Origin: an uncultured Blautia sp.
GTDB taxonomy: Bacteria > Bacillota > Clostridia > Lachnospirales > Lachnospiraceae
Reading direction: 5' to 3'
NCBI GenBank assembly: GCA_934426285.1
Contig: CAKRYE010000012.1
Location: forward strand, 1 to 47,408
Length of the DNA: 47,408 bases
Part shown: positions 8,853-16,016 of the stretch, piece by piece
Numbering within the stretch: position 1 is the first letter of the stretch
Layout of the letters: every line of letters starts with the position of its first letter
The notes under the pieces: generated by a model
Told to the model about the DNA's origin: nothing
The model's input: the letters and a program-made list of their open reading frames with translations, nothing else
Database searches by the model: none
Program-made: the position numbers and the translations under genes

Positions 8853-10103
8853 TCAGCTTTGGTTCCCCATATCTTCCTTTAAAAATGAAATTTTGAAAAG
8901 TGAGGCATAAAAAAAAATAATTTTAAAGTTAATGATTGGGCCACCTGACAATGTAACAAACAGAATAAAATATGTCAGCACTAAAAATTGAGCAATTTGA
9001 TTACTCAAATACAGTCTTTTCAAGCATATAGCTATTCTTATTAAAAATACAATAATTATCGGGCCCAAAAAAATATAATAATCAATCAAAGAACTATGTG
9101 GAAAAGTTGGAAATCCACGTTGTATAGTTTCATTTTGAAGATTAATAAAAAAGCCAGAGATGCCAAAAATATTATTTTTAATAATATCTATTCCAGCGAT
9201 AATTGATGTCGTTCGCCCCATAACCGAATCATCGCTTTCCATTTTATTTAAGCTAAACGTATCAAGCATTCGACCAAGCCCATTATTAACATTTGTTGCC
9301 ACATTATGATTCCCTATAAGAATAATTGTAACAACTATTATTCCTAATACTATACAGCCAACGGCAAAATAGAACCATTTTTTACTAATTCTATGGTCTC
9401 TTAACGCACAAATACTCACTCCAATAAATAAGACTAAAATAAGCAGCAGCAAATTAACACGCGAACCTGATAAGAATAATGCTATTATTGCAATCCCCAC
9501 GATCAAAATCTGATTTATAACTGTTTTGCTAAAGCAACAAAATATTACTAGCATTGCACAAATCGTACCTGTGCTTCCAACGTCCATATTAACCGCATTA
9601 AATCTACTGTACGTTCCTGAAAATATTCCAACTCCTAAAATTGGAGCTGCAAAAACAGTTAAAACATTCAAAAATATACTTTTCCAAAAAAATGTTTCCA
9701 GTTCAGATGTATCTCGACAGTTATTTTCAACTATTTTTAGAAAGGCAATTCCTGTAAATAATGTCAAATAGATTTCATATGCCGAATTCGTTATGCACGA
9801 ATTATTATCAAGGAGTAAAAAAATCACTTCTCTTAATGCCATCAGACCCCAAATTCCAAACAGGATCCTGTCATAACAAAATAATGCAATCACAATTCCG
9901 CAAATCAAAATCACAAGATGAATCACATTGAACGAGTAGTTTAACCATCTATACAGAATATAATTTGGTGTTTTACTTGAATACACTGTACATATTTTGT
10001 AGAAATCATCCGGTAAAAGGAGCAAGATGTATAACATAAAATTTATGATTGATTTTTTTTCTACATGTCTAATGTCAGATATTCCACGCGGTATAAAATC
10101 CAT
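8853..10103 (-). CDS. Wzy-like O-antigen/capsule polymerase
   Basis: A 416-residue integral membrane protein with about ten to twelve hydrophobic segments and one long extracytoplasmic loop (roughly residues 265-325, between the segment ending in IVVTIILIG and the next helices). This is the layout of Wzy polymerases and O-antigen ligases. LFLSGSRVNLLLLILVLF near 205-222 fits the Ser-Gly-Ser-Arg motif of the family, and the loop is followed by FPHSSLIDYYIFLGP, another familiar position. It would join repeat units flipped by the Wzx protein. A weak AAGAAAGG site precedes the ATG. Ligase activity is less likely in a Gram-positive cell, but sequence alone cannot exclude it. Confidence 0.82.
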   Translation of the reverse strand: MDFIPRGISDIRHVEKKSIINFMLYILLLLPDDFYKICTVYSSKTPNYILYRWLNYSFNVIHLVILICGIVIALFCYDRILFGIWGLMALREVIFLLLDNNSCITNSAYEIYLTLFTGIAFLKIVENNCRDTSELETFFWKSIFLNVLTVFAAPILGVGIFSGTYSRFNAVNMDVGSTGTICAMLVIFCCFSKTVINQILIVGIAIIALFLSGSRVNLLLLILVLFIGVSICALRDHRISKKWFYFAVGCIVLGIIVVTIILIGNHNVATNVNNGLGRMLDTFSLNKMESDDSVMGRTTSIIAGIDIIKNNIFGISGFFINLQNETIQRGFPTFPHSSLIDYYIFLGPIIIVFLIRIAICLKRLYLSNQIAQFLVLTYFILFVTLSGGPIINFKIIFFYASLFKISFLKEDMGNQS

Positions 10104-10150
10104 TACACTTTTACCTTTCTTAGTTTGATACTATTGACTGTACTTTGATA

Positions 10151-10984
10151 TCATAACATTATGATAATTTTTCTTACTGTTTTACAAATAAATCTTGAAA
10201 GCAAGCCATAGTGGCGATACTCTCTTAAATATATATCCATGCTTTTCATCACTAAATCACATTTTTTCCTTGATTTATATCCATGTTCCTTGTTGACAGT
10301 CATGGACTCCAGATGAACAATTTCTGTGTCAGCACAATAATAAGAATATGCATCTATCTTTAATAGTTTTTCTGCCAATATATCCTCTTCACAGTATAAA
10401 AATGTTCGTTCATCCATATAATTCACCTTTTGCATAACACTATTTTTTACAAGCATACAGCATCCATATATTCTGTATACGATGCCTGATTCAAAGCAAT
10501 GTGCCATTCTTTTTTTCTTTGCTATGCCAATTCCGATTGTCTGACTCCATCGAGTCGGTCTTTCAACATACGGTCCAACAACATTACCATTTATATCTGC
10601 TATTTTGGGACCAATACATGCAGCCTTTTCATTTTTTTCAGCTACCTCAACAAGTTTTTTCAAGACTTTTTTATCTGTAAGCACCAAATCATTATTAATT
10701 ATCCAAGAATATTTATATCCATTATGTGTAGCATATCTCATGCCGATATTATTCCCAGCTGCATACCCGGAATTAACACTGTTGGCATAGAAAATATAAT
10801 TCAGTTCTTCACTTTTTTGATCCAACACATTTGCAGATTCATTAGGAGAACAGTTATCGACTACCATGACTCTGTAATTATCGTACTCAAGATTTTCATG
10901 AAGCTGCTTTATCATTTCTATTGTCAAATCATAAGTTTCATAATTCAGGATTACAATCAACACATTTGGCTGTTTATCTAACAT
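10151..10984 (-). CDS. Family 2 glycosyltransferase
   Basis: A 277-residue GT-A enzyme of family GT2, related to rhamnosyl-type transferases. It opens with VLIVILNYETYDLTIEMI, has VVDNCSPNES with the nucleotide-binding Asp at about 41-50, then NSGYAAGNNIGMRYA, and WIINNDLVLT as the DxD-like metal site (Asn-Asp). The later stretch FLYCEEDILAEKL supplies the acidic catalytic-base region. It should add one sugar of the repeat unit on the cytosolic face of the membrane. It begins 22 bases downstream of the acetyltransferase gene, with a GAGGG site. The donor sugar cannot be read from the sequence. Confidence 0.85.
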   Translation of the reverse strand: MLDKQPNVLIVILNYETYDLTIEMIKQLHENLEYDNYRVMVVDNCSPNESANVLDQKSEELNYIFYANSVNSGYAAGNNIGMRYATHNGYKYSWIINNDLVLTDKKVLKKLVEVAEKNEKAACIGPKIADINGNVVGPYVERPTRWSQTIGIGIAKKKRMAHCFESGIVYRIYGCCMLVKNSVMQKVNYMDERTFLYCEEDILAEKLLKIDAYSYYCADTEIVHLESMTVNKEHGYKSRKKCDLVMKSMDIYLREYRHYGLLSRFICKTVRKIIIML

Positions 10985-11005
10985 TTTTTTCCCTCGTTTA
11001 CTTTT

Positions 11006-11471
11006 TTAGTCCTTCATCTTATTTGCAAAATTCTCGAAAGAACCTATTGGTTTACAAGGAACACCAGCCGCAACTACCCCGTCCGGGATGTCCTTTGTAA
11101 TAATACTTCCAGCACCAATAATGACATTATTTCCTATTTTAACGTTATACAATATCGTGCTGTTTGCCCCAACAAACACATTATTCCCAATTTCAATGTC
11201 ACCCACTCTTGCATGGAACTTTGTCTCCGGCTCCATATACCTCAGCATAAAAACCGAAATATCATGATTAATAAAAGTAACTCCACTTGCAACATGGACG
11301 TTATCCCCGAAACTGATCATCTTAGGTTCTGTTCCAAAGTTCCATGGCTGAAGATAGCAGTGTTCTCCCATCGATTTAAAGTACTGCTTTTTCTTCAAAT
11401 ATTCAGCTCGTGCGTACCCCCCCCCTCACAAAAATGCGAAAGAGGGTAAAATATCTTCTAAATCGTCCCAT
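11006..11471 (-). CDS. Maltose-acetyltransferase-like O-acetyltransferase interrupted by a G9 tract
   Basis: The body of the gene (11006-11398) codes for a left-handed beta-helix acetyltransferase: YLQPWNFGTEPKMISFGDNV, then GVTFINHD with the probable catalytic His, then IGNNVFVGANSTILY, IGAGSIITKDIP and AAGVPCKPIG. The best start is ATG 11471, 13 bases after hddA and behind GAGGAAAAGG. It reads GRFRRYFTLFRIFVRGG, the expected N-terminal lead-in, then enters nine consecutive G (C on the plus strand, 11417-11425) and is thrown out of frame to a TGA. With eight or eleven G the frame continues as YARAEYLKKKQYF into the body, giving about 154 residues. As written, only a weak TTG at 11398 could start the body. 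Either the tract is phase variable or this is a sequencing or assembly error; the position right at the lesion favours variation. Confidence 0.8.
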
Positions 11472-11484
11472 TTCCTTTTCCTCT

Positions 11485-12483
11485 TCAATTCTTCGGTTCA
11501 TACGTTTCAGGAGTATAATGAATGACTTGCGTACCGCCATCCTCAAATTCAAATGGAATGTGCATCAAGTCCCGCATCGCCCAACGAACAGAATCCTGTC
11601 TCTCTGGCTGCACATAGAACACAAGAAATCCGCCACCGCCAGCACCGAGTAGCTTTCCACCCAGTGCGCCAGCAGCCATTCCTTTTGCATACAGCTCATC
11701 AATGCTACTAGTGGATACTGCTGCGCCGGTTTGACGCTTCAGCTTCCATGTGTGGTCGAGCATACGGCCAAAATTATCAAGGTCAGCGTGTTTATCCGTC
11801 AATACACGTTCTGCATCATCCACCAATGCCAGCATTTCTTTGAGCTGTGCTGTCTTGTCCTTTCCTACCGCATTTGCTTTCTGGACATCGGATGAGAAAC
11901 GAGTAAATCCTGTAAAAAACATCATCAGATTCTGATTTAGCTGCTTCTTGCGTTCCGGCGAGATAATGACAGGCAACACTTCATAACCATCTGCATTGAA
12001 GTTGATCCGATTAAATCCACCACAGGATGCTGCAATCTGATCCTGCCAGCCACCAGCTTCCTGGCACAGATTGCGTTCAAGATAGATAGCTTCATCAGCC
12101 AGCTTCTTCTTGTCCGCATACTTTCCTTTCAGTGCGTAGAAAGCGTTCAGCATTCCAACTACAAAAGAACTGGATGTTCCCAATCCAGAACGAGCCGGGA
12201 GGTCTGCCTCATATGTAAGACGGATCTCATGCATATCTAACATCTTCATCGCATTACGGATAGCCGGATGCTGGATATCATCAATATTTGTTACGCGCTC
12301 AGTCTTTGAGTAAGTAAGTTCTGTAGAATAATCAAAAAAACGCGGCAGGTGACGTACATTCACATAGCAATACTTGTCAAACGTTGTGGAAAGCACCGCT
12401 CCACCATTTTCCTTGAAAAAGCTTTCCATATCAGTCCCGCCACCGAAGAAAGACATACGGAAAGGTGTTTTTGTTATAATCAT
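11485..12483 (-). CDS. hddA: D-glycero-alpha-D-manno-heptose 7-phosphate kinase
   Basis: A 332-residue GHMP kinase that phosphorylates heptose 7-phosphate at C1 to give the alpha-1,7-bisphosphate, committing the pathway to GDP-heptose. Visible features are RMSFFGGGTDMESFF near residues 9-23, the ATP-binding LPARSGLGTSSSFV near 96-109, CQEAGGWQDQIAASCGGFN near 138-157 (a family hallmark), and the C-terminal LGAGGGGFLVFY. Length matches HddA. It follows the GT4 gene by 16 bases with GGAAGGAGA before ATG 12483. The alpha-specific HddA route rather than the beta-specific HldE route is supported by the absence of an HldE-type fusion in the window. Confidence 0.9.
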   Translation of the reverse strand: MIITKTPFRMSFFGGGTDMESFFKENGGAVLSTTFDKYCYVNVRHLPRFFDYSTELTYSKTERVTNIDDIQHPAIRNAMKMLDMHEIRLTYEADLPARSGLGTSSSFVVGMLNAFYALKGKYADKKKLADEAIYLERNLCQEAGGWQDQIAASCGGFNRINFNADGYEVLPVIISPERKKQLNQNLMMFFTGFTRFSSDVQKANAVGKDKTAQLKEMLALVDDAERVLTDKHADLDNFGRMLDHTWKLKRQTGAAVSTSSIDELYAKGMAAGALGGKLLGAGGGGFLVFYVQPERQDSVRWAMRDLMHIPFEFEDGGTQVIHYTPETYEPKN

Positions 12484-12499
12484 CTTTATCTCCTTCCAA

Positions 12500-13561
12500 T
12501 CACTTTTTCAGAGAGATAATCGCTTCTAAAAATCTATCCGCAACGGCAGCTGCGGCATATTTGTTATATCCTTTTATGTACGCATTATGGGCAAAACGAT
12601 CTATTTCATCTTTGCTCATTTTTGCTGCTGTTTTCACAGCTCTTGCAAACGCTTCACTATCTCCAGCCTCAATAAGAAAACCTGTGACTCCATCCTCAAC
12701 CTGCTCATTGATAGCGCCTACATTAAAAGCAATAACCGGGCGGGACAAGCGATAAGAATCAGTAATAACCCCACTTTGTGTAGCTGAGGCATATGGAAGC
12801 ACGCTCCAGTCCGCACCATGGAAATAATCCGTCATTTCTTGATCGCTGACCTCTCGGTCAATCATTTCCACATTTTGGTAGCCCTTCAATGCTTCAACTA
12901 TTTGCTTGCTCTCCCCATCTGGTGCACCCACGATCTGATATTTGACTTCTGGCGTTTCTCGGATTATCTCTTCAAGTTTTTCCAGCCCTTTGTATTTTCT
13001 GATTCTTCCGAAGCACAAGAATTTTCCAGAGTGTGTGCTGCTCTCTTCGGTGGGGAAATATCGCCAAGGAGCAAAGCAGGTGATTTTTGATAATGGAAGG
13101 TCATACTCATCCGACAGAAGCTGCCTATATTTTTCATTCCGCAAGATTACATGATCGGCCACTTTGCAAACCAGTTTTGTACACATCACAACGGATCGGC
13201 TGAGATCGTGTGGCACTACGTCATGAACAGCCTCTATGCGGATACAGTTCGGGCACATTAGCATCAAGAAGATATTCCACACATGGACGCTTTCAAAATA
13301 GAAATACTTTATGCTATTGTCTTTAATGACTTTCGCTATTTTTCTTACTATGTCGATTCTCAGCGTTTTTGGTTCAACGCCTGGCCTTTTGGGACAATCA
13401 AAATAAAAGTTTTTCTCAGTATGGGGCGCTATGCTGCTTTTAGGATTCTCTATGCCAATCGTGTAAACATCGACTTTCCCTTGAAGCGCAAAATACATGC
13501 TGTAGATAACATTCTGATGATCAGCGTTATTTGAGAACGTAATAAGACATATTTTATCCAT
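12500..13561 (-). CDS. Family 4 (GT-B) glycosyltransferase
   Basis: A 353-residue GT-B fold protein. The C-terminal half carries the group 1/GT4 signature: FLCFGRIRKYKGLEKLEEII, then YQIVGAPDG, VSDQEMTDYFHGADWSVLPY, and ATQSGVITDSYRLSRPVIAF with the Glu-type region near NEQVEDGVTGFLIE. The N-terminal half is less conserved, as usual for the acceptor domain. It is likely to add the heptose or another sugar of the repeat unit. It starts 4 bases after the SDR gene, with AGAAGG upstream, so the two are coupled. The substrate is not readable from the sequence. Confidence 0.83.
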   Translation of the reverse strand: MDKICLITFSNNADHQNVIYSMYFALQGKVDVYTIGIENPKSSIAPHTEKNFYFDCPKRPGVEPKTLRIDIVRKIAKVIKDNSIKYFYFESVHVWNIFLMLMCPNCIRIEAVHDVVPHDLSRSVVMCTKLVCKVADHVILRNEKYRQLLSDEYDLPLSKITCFAPWRYFPTEESSTHSGKFLCFGRIRKYKGLEKLEEIIRETPEVKYQIVGAPDGESKQIVEALKGYQNVEMIDREVSDQEMTDYFHGADWSVLPYASATQSGVITDSYRLSRPVIAFNVGAINEQVEDGVTGFLIEAGDSEAFARAVKTAAKMSKDEIDRFAHNAYIKGYNKYAAAAVADRFLEAIISLKK

Positions 13562-13565
13562 CTAT

Positions 13566-14534
13566 TCACAGCACCTTCTTCCAATATTCCAGCATATCTG
13601 CAACCGTCTGTTTCAGCGGAATCTTCTGGTTCCAGCCTGTTTCGTTCTTTAACTTTGTAATGTCGCCAACAATGATTCTCTCATCGGTGGGACGAAGCAG
13701 CACTGGATCAACTTCAATTTCAAACTTAAACCCGATGGCTTCCTCAATGAGCGCTACAACATCTCTCATCTGATAAACATGCTCACTTGAAATATTATAA
13801 ACATCTCCGGCCCTTCCCTTTCGAGCCAGCAGTATCAACGCATTTACTAGGTCGCGCTGATCCATAATCGCTCTCTGAGTATCGAGATTTCCCACCCGAA
13901 GCGTATGTTTTCCACTTCTTTCTGCAAGAACCGCTCGCTTTGTAAAGTCGGAGGTGACATCATTTACCTTTCGGGTTCCCGTGGAGTTGAATATGCGGGC
14001 ACGGATTGAACGAATATGGTCGTTCATAAAGTATTGGAAAGCCAAAAGATCCTGCCCCACCTTGCTGACCCCGTAGGGATGTAGCGGGAGCAACTCCGCT
14101 GTTTCCTTCACATATACTTCATTGCCCTCCAGTTTGTTCAACGTCTCACCATATTCAGCAGACGAGCAAGCAACAACGACCATAGGGTCATAATCAGCTT
14201 TTACGTACTTTCTAGCTTTCTTAATTGCCTCAAACACGCCTATTGTTCCGCATACATTAACATCGATGGTTTCAGAAGGACTTACCCACGAAACCGTCGG
14301 ATATGACTGCGCTGCAAGGTGGTAAATCTCATCCGGAAGGTTGTCCATGATGAGCTGGTCAATCCCCTGTCCATAGCGAAGATCGCACTGCACAAAAGTC
14401 ACCGGCACTTCGACCTGCTCAATATTCTTTTTATTCTTATGCCATACACCGATGACCTCATCTCCATGATAGTAAAGCTGTTCTACCATATGAGAGCCGA
14501 CCATACCACCAGCACCTGTAACTAATGATTTCAT
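13566..14534 (-). CDS. Extended SDR acting on a nucleotide sugar, GMD/RMD-like
   Basis: The probable start is ATG 14534 behind AAGGAAGTAAG, not the upstream frame opening at 14600, because the Rossmann motif then begins at residue 2: KSLVTGAGGMVGSHMV. Other landmarks are IYHLAAQSYPTVSW, ACSSAEYGE, the YGVSK catalytic Tyr-Lys pair, ARIFNSTGTRK, VGNLDTQRAIMDQRD, and the C-terminal LLRPTDERIIVGDITKL with LKQTVADMLEYWK. The last parts resemble GDP-mannose 4,6-dehydratases and GDP-6-deoxy-mannose reductases. The SSAEYG motif has Ala where GMD has its catalytic Glu, which points toward a reductase-type or epimerase-type activity. In this context the substrate could be a GDP-heptose derivative, but this is inference. 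Product length is 322 residues. Confidence 0.78.
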   Translation of the reverse strand: MKSLVTGAGGMVGSHMVEQLYYHGDEVIGVWHKNKKNIEQVEVPVTFVQCDLRYGQGIDQLIMDNLPDEIYHLAAQSYPTVSWVSPSETIDVNVCGTIGVFEAIKKARKYVKADYDPMVVVACSSAEYGETLNKLEGNEVYVKETAELLPLHPYGVSKVGQDLLAFQYFMNDHIRSIRARIFNSTGTRKVNDVTSDFTKRAVLAERSGKHTLRVGNLDTQRAIMDQRDLVNALILLARKGRAGDVYNISSEHVYQMRDVVALIEEAIGFKFEIEVDPVLLRPTDERIIVGDITKLKNETGWNQKIPLKQTVADMLEYWKKVL

Positions 14535-14904
14535 TTTACTTACTTCCTTTCTAAGCCACTTATTTTTTACAATAATCCCTTTGTTTATGCTGAATAGCAC
14601 TGAACTTTCTTGATTATATCTTCGGTTATCGCTGATACCTTGCTATCTCTCCCTTGTACCCATTTACCAAAACAGCCCAGACTCATCTCAAAGAGTCTGA
14701 TCCGTAAAGCCATTTTTTATTTATCCATGTTACCCATGTCCCTCACGCTATTCTTGATTACACTCATATTTTCACTGAAAAACCTTGTATTCTTTCCTGA
14801 TTTCATTTTCAGAACTAGCCTCAAAATTCCAATATGATGTCATCATAGAAGCTCTCTTATTCTTATCTGATTACACTTTTGCCAAAATCCGCTATCAAAG
14901 TGCC
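14535..14904. other. Intergenic region upstream of the SDR gene
   Basis: About 370 bases without a credible gene, unusual in this tightly packed operon. On the minus strand TATAAT at 14613-14618 could act as a -10 for the downstream genes, but the matching -35 is poor. CAGACTC and GAGTCTG near 14688-14709 form a 7-bp stem with an 8-base loop and no following T-run. The region borders the phosphoglycosyl-transferase scar at 14905, so it is probably a rearrangement by-product. A secondary promoter for the heptose genes is possible but weakly supported. Confidence 0.35.
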
Positions 14905-14994
14905 TCAAAGCGTTGATTTATCGCGTTTTTCTCCACTCATTGCAGTGATCTGACCAATCTCTACGCCTTCCGTGGACTTTAGCATAAACAGGAT
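14905..14994 (-). pseudogene. 3' remnant of a phosphoglycosyl transferase gene
   Basis: Read on the minus strand this gives ILFMLKSTEGVEIGQITAMSGEKRDKST followed by TGA, in pieces ILFM, KSTEGVE, and GQITAM. The intact enzyme encoded at 18154-19557 ends almost the same way (ILFMPESTEGVE, then GQITAM). Only about 30 codons remain, starting right after the RCC1 gene. It therefore marks the end of a third copy, or of the original copy, of the sugar-phosphate transferase gene that was removed or displaced when the RCC1 and GT2-fusion genes came in. Confidence 0.75.
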
Positions 14995-14999
14995 ATACA

Positions 15000-15992
15000 T
15001 TAATTCCATCCAATAAGTTTATTTTTAACAAATACTACTGTTCTATCACCATGTAATTTTAAATCTGTTATATAGGAAGTATTTTTTATAAAGCTTCTAT
15101 GATTTTGCATATCCCCATTCCCAAGAACTTCATATTTCCCATTAAACCCACACATCCACATCTGTTGCTTATCAATAACTCCTGTATGTGAATACCCCAA
15201 AGACACCTTCTGGACATTCTTCATTACCCTCACAGGCTTGCTTCTGTTACCTGGCAAAACTGTTCCTAGCTGCCCTTGTTCGTTATTCCCCCACATCCAC
15301 AGCTGATGTTTCTCATCTATTGCAGCACTATGTCTGGCACCCAACGAAACCTGGATTACATGATCCATAATCTTCCTGGGTTTTTCTTTATCATTACGGG
15401 TTCCATCTCCCAACTGCCCGCAGTCATTCTTTCCCCACATCCAGAGACTTCCATCTGGCTGTATTGCTGCGTAATGTCCAACTCCCACAGAAATTTGAAC
15501 CACATTCTCCAGAATATGCCTTGGTTTTTGACTGTAATAACTGTCATAACCTTTTTTTTCCCAATATAAAAGCGTTCCATCCTGACTGATTGCCAGGAGA
15601 ACGCCTTCACCAGCTTCTGCTGTTTTTATTTTATTTGCTAGTTTATAAAAATGAGGTTCATTTTCATATCCGTGTTGCATTCTGTCCCAGACCCACAGGC
15701 TACCATCCATTTGAACGATGGCCATTGTCATAGCTGATGCAGATACTTTGGATACATTTGTCATAAGTTTTTGGAACTTTGGTTTAGATCCCAATTCAGC
15801 CTCATCCCAGTAGGGGTGTTTGCCATCTCGTTGTCTTTCTCTAAGCTTCTGGCACATTCTTGAAGTAAAAGGATGTAACAGCCAAAGAGAATAGTCAGAA
15901 CGAAGTGCTGCTACACAGTCAAAAGTGATTACTGCCTTGATACAGTCTTTTGTGATGATTATTGGATGTAATCTCTTATTGTCTTTTTTCAT
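15000..15992 (-). CDS. RCC1-repeat beta-propeller protein
   Basis: A 330-residue protein made of RCC1-like repeats. The pattern (DGSLWMWGKNDCGQLGDG, VSLGARHSAAID, LWMWGNNEQGQLG, VSLGYSHTGVID) recurs about every 50 residues, giving five or six blades of a beta-propeller, with degenerate blades at both ends. There is no signal peptide or membrane segment, so the product is probably cytosolic. The GT2-phosphoglycosyl-transferase fusion gene lies immediately upstream, and AAAGGAGC precedes ATG 15992. RCC1 propellers bind proteins. A role as scaffold or regulator of the membrane glycosyltransferases is conceivable, but nothing in the sequence proves it. I know of no standard polysaccharide-locus function for this family. 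Confidence 0.85.
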   Translation of the reverse strand: MKKDNKRLHPIIITKDCIKAVITFDCVAALRSDYSLWLLHPFTSRMCQKLRERQRDGKHPYWDEAELGSKPKFQKLMTNVSKVSASAMTMAIVQMDGSLWVWDRMQHGYENEPHFYKLANKIKTAEAGEGVLLAISQDGTLLYWEKKGYDSYYSQKPRHILENVVQISVGVGHYAAIQPDGSLWMWGKNDCGQLGDGTRNDKEKPRKIMDHVIQVSLGARHSAAIDEKHQLWMWGNNEQGQLGTVLPGNRSKPVRVMKNVQKVSLGYSHTGVIDKQQMWMCGFNGKYEVLGNGDMQNHRSFIKNTSYITDLKLHGDRTVVFVKNKLIGWN

Positions 15993-16016
15993 CTATATGA
16001 AGCTCCTTTTCTGTCT

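Noticed and set aside
14688..14709. Terminator upstream of the SDR gene
   Set aside because: The stem is only 7 bp with an 8-base loop, and no T-run follows on either strand.
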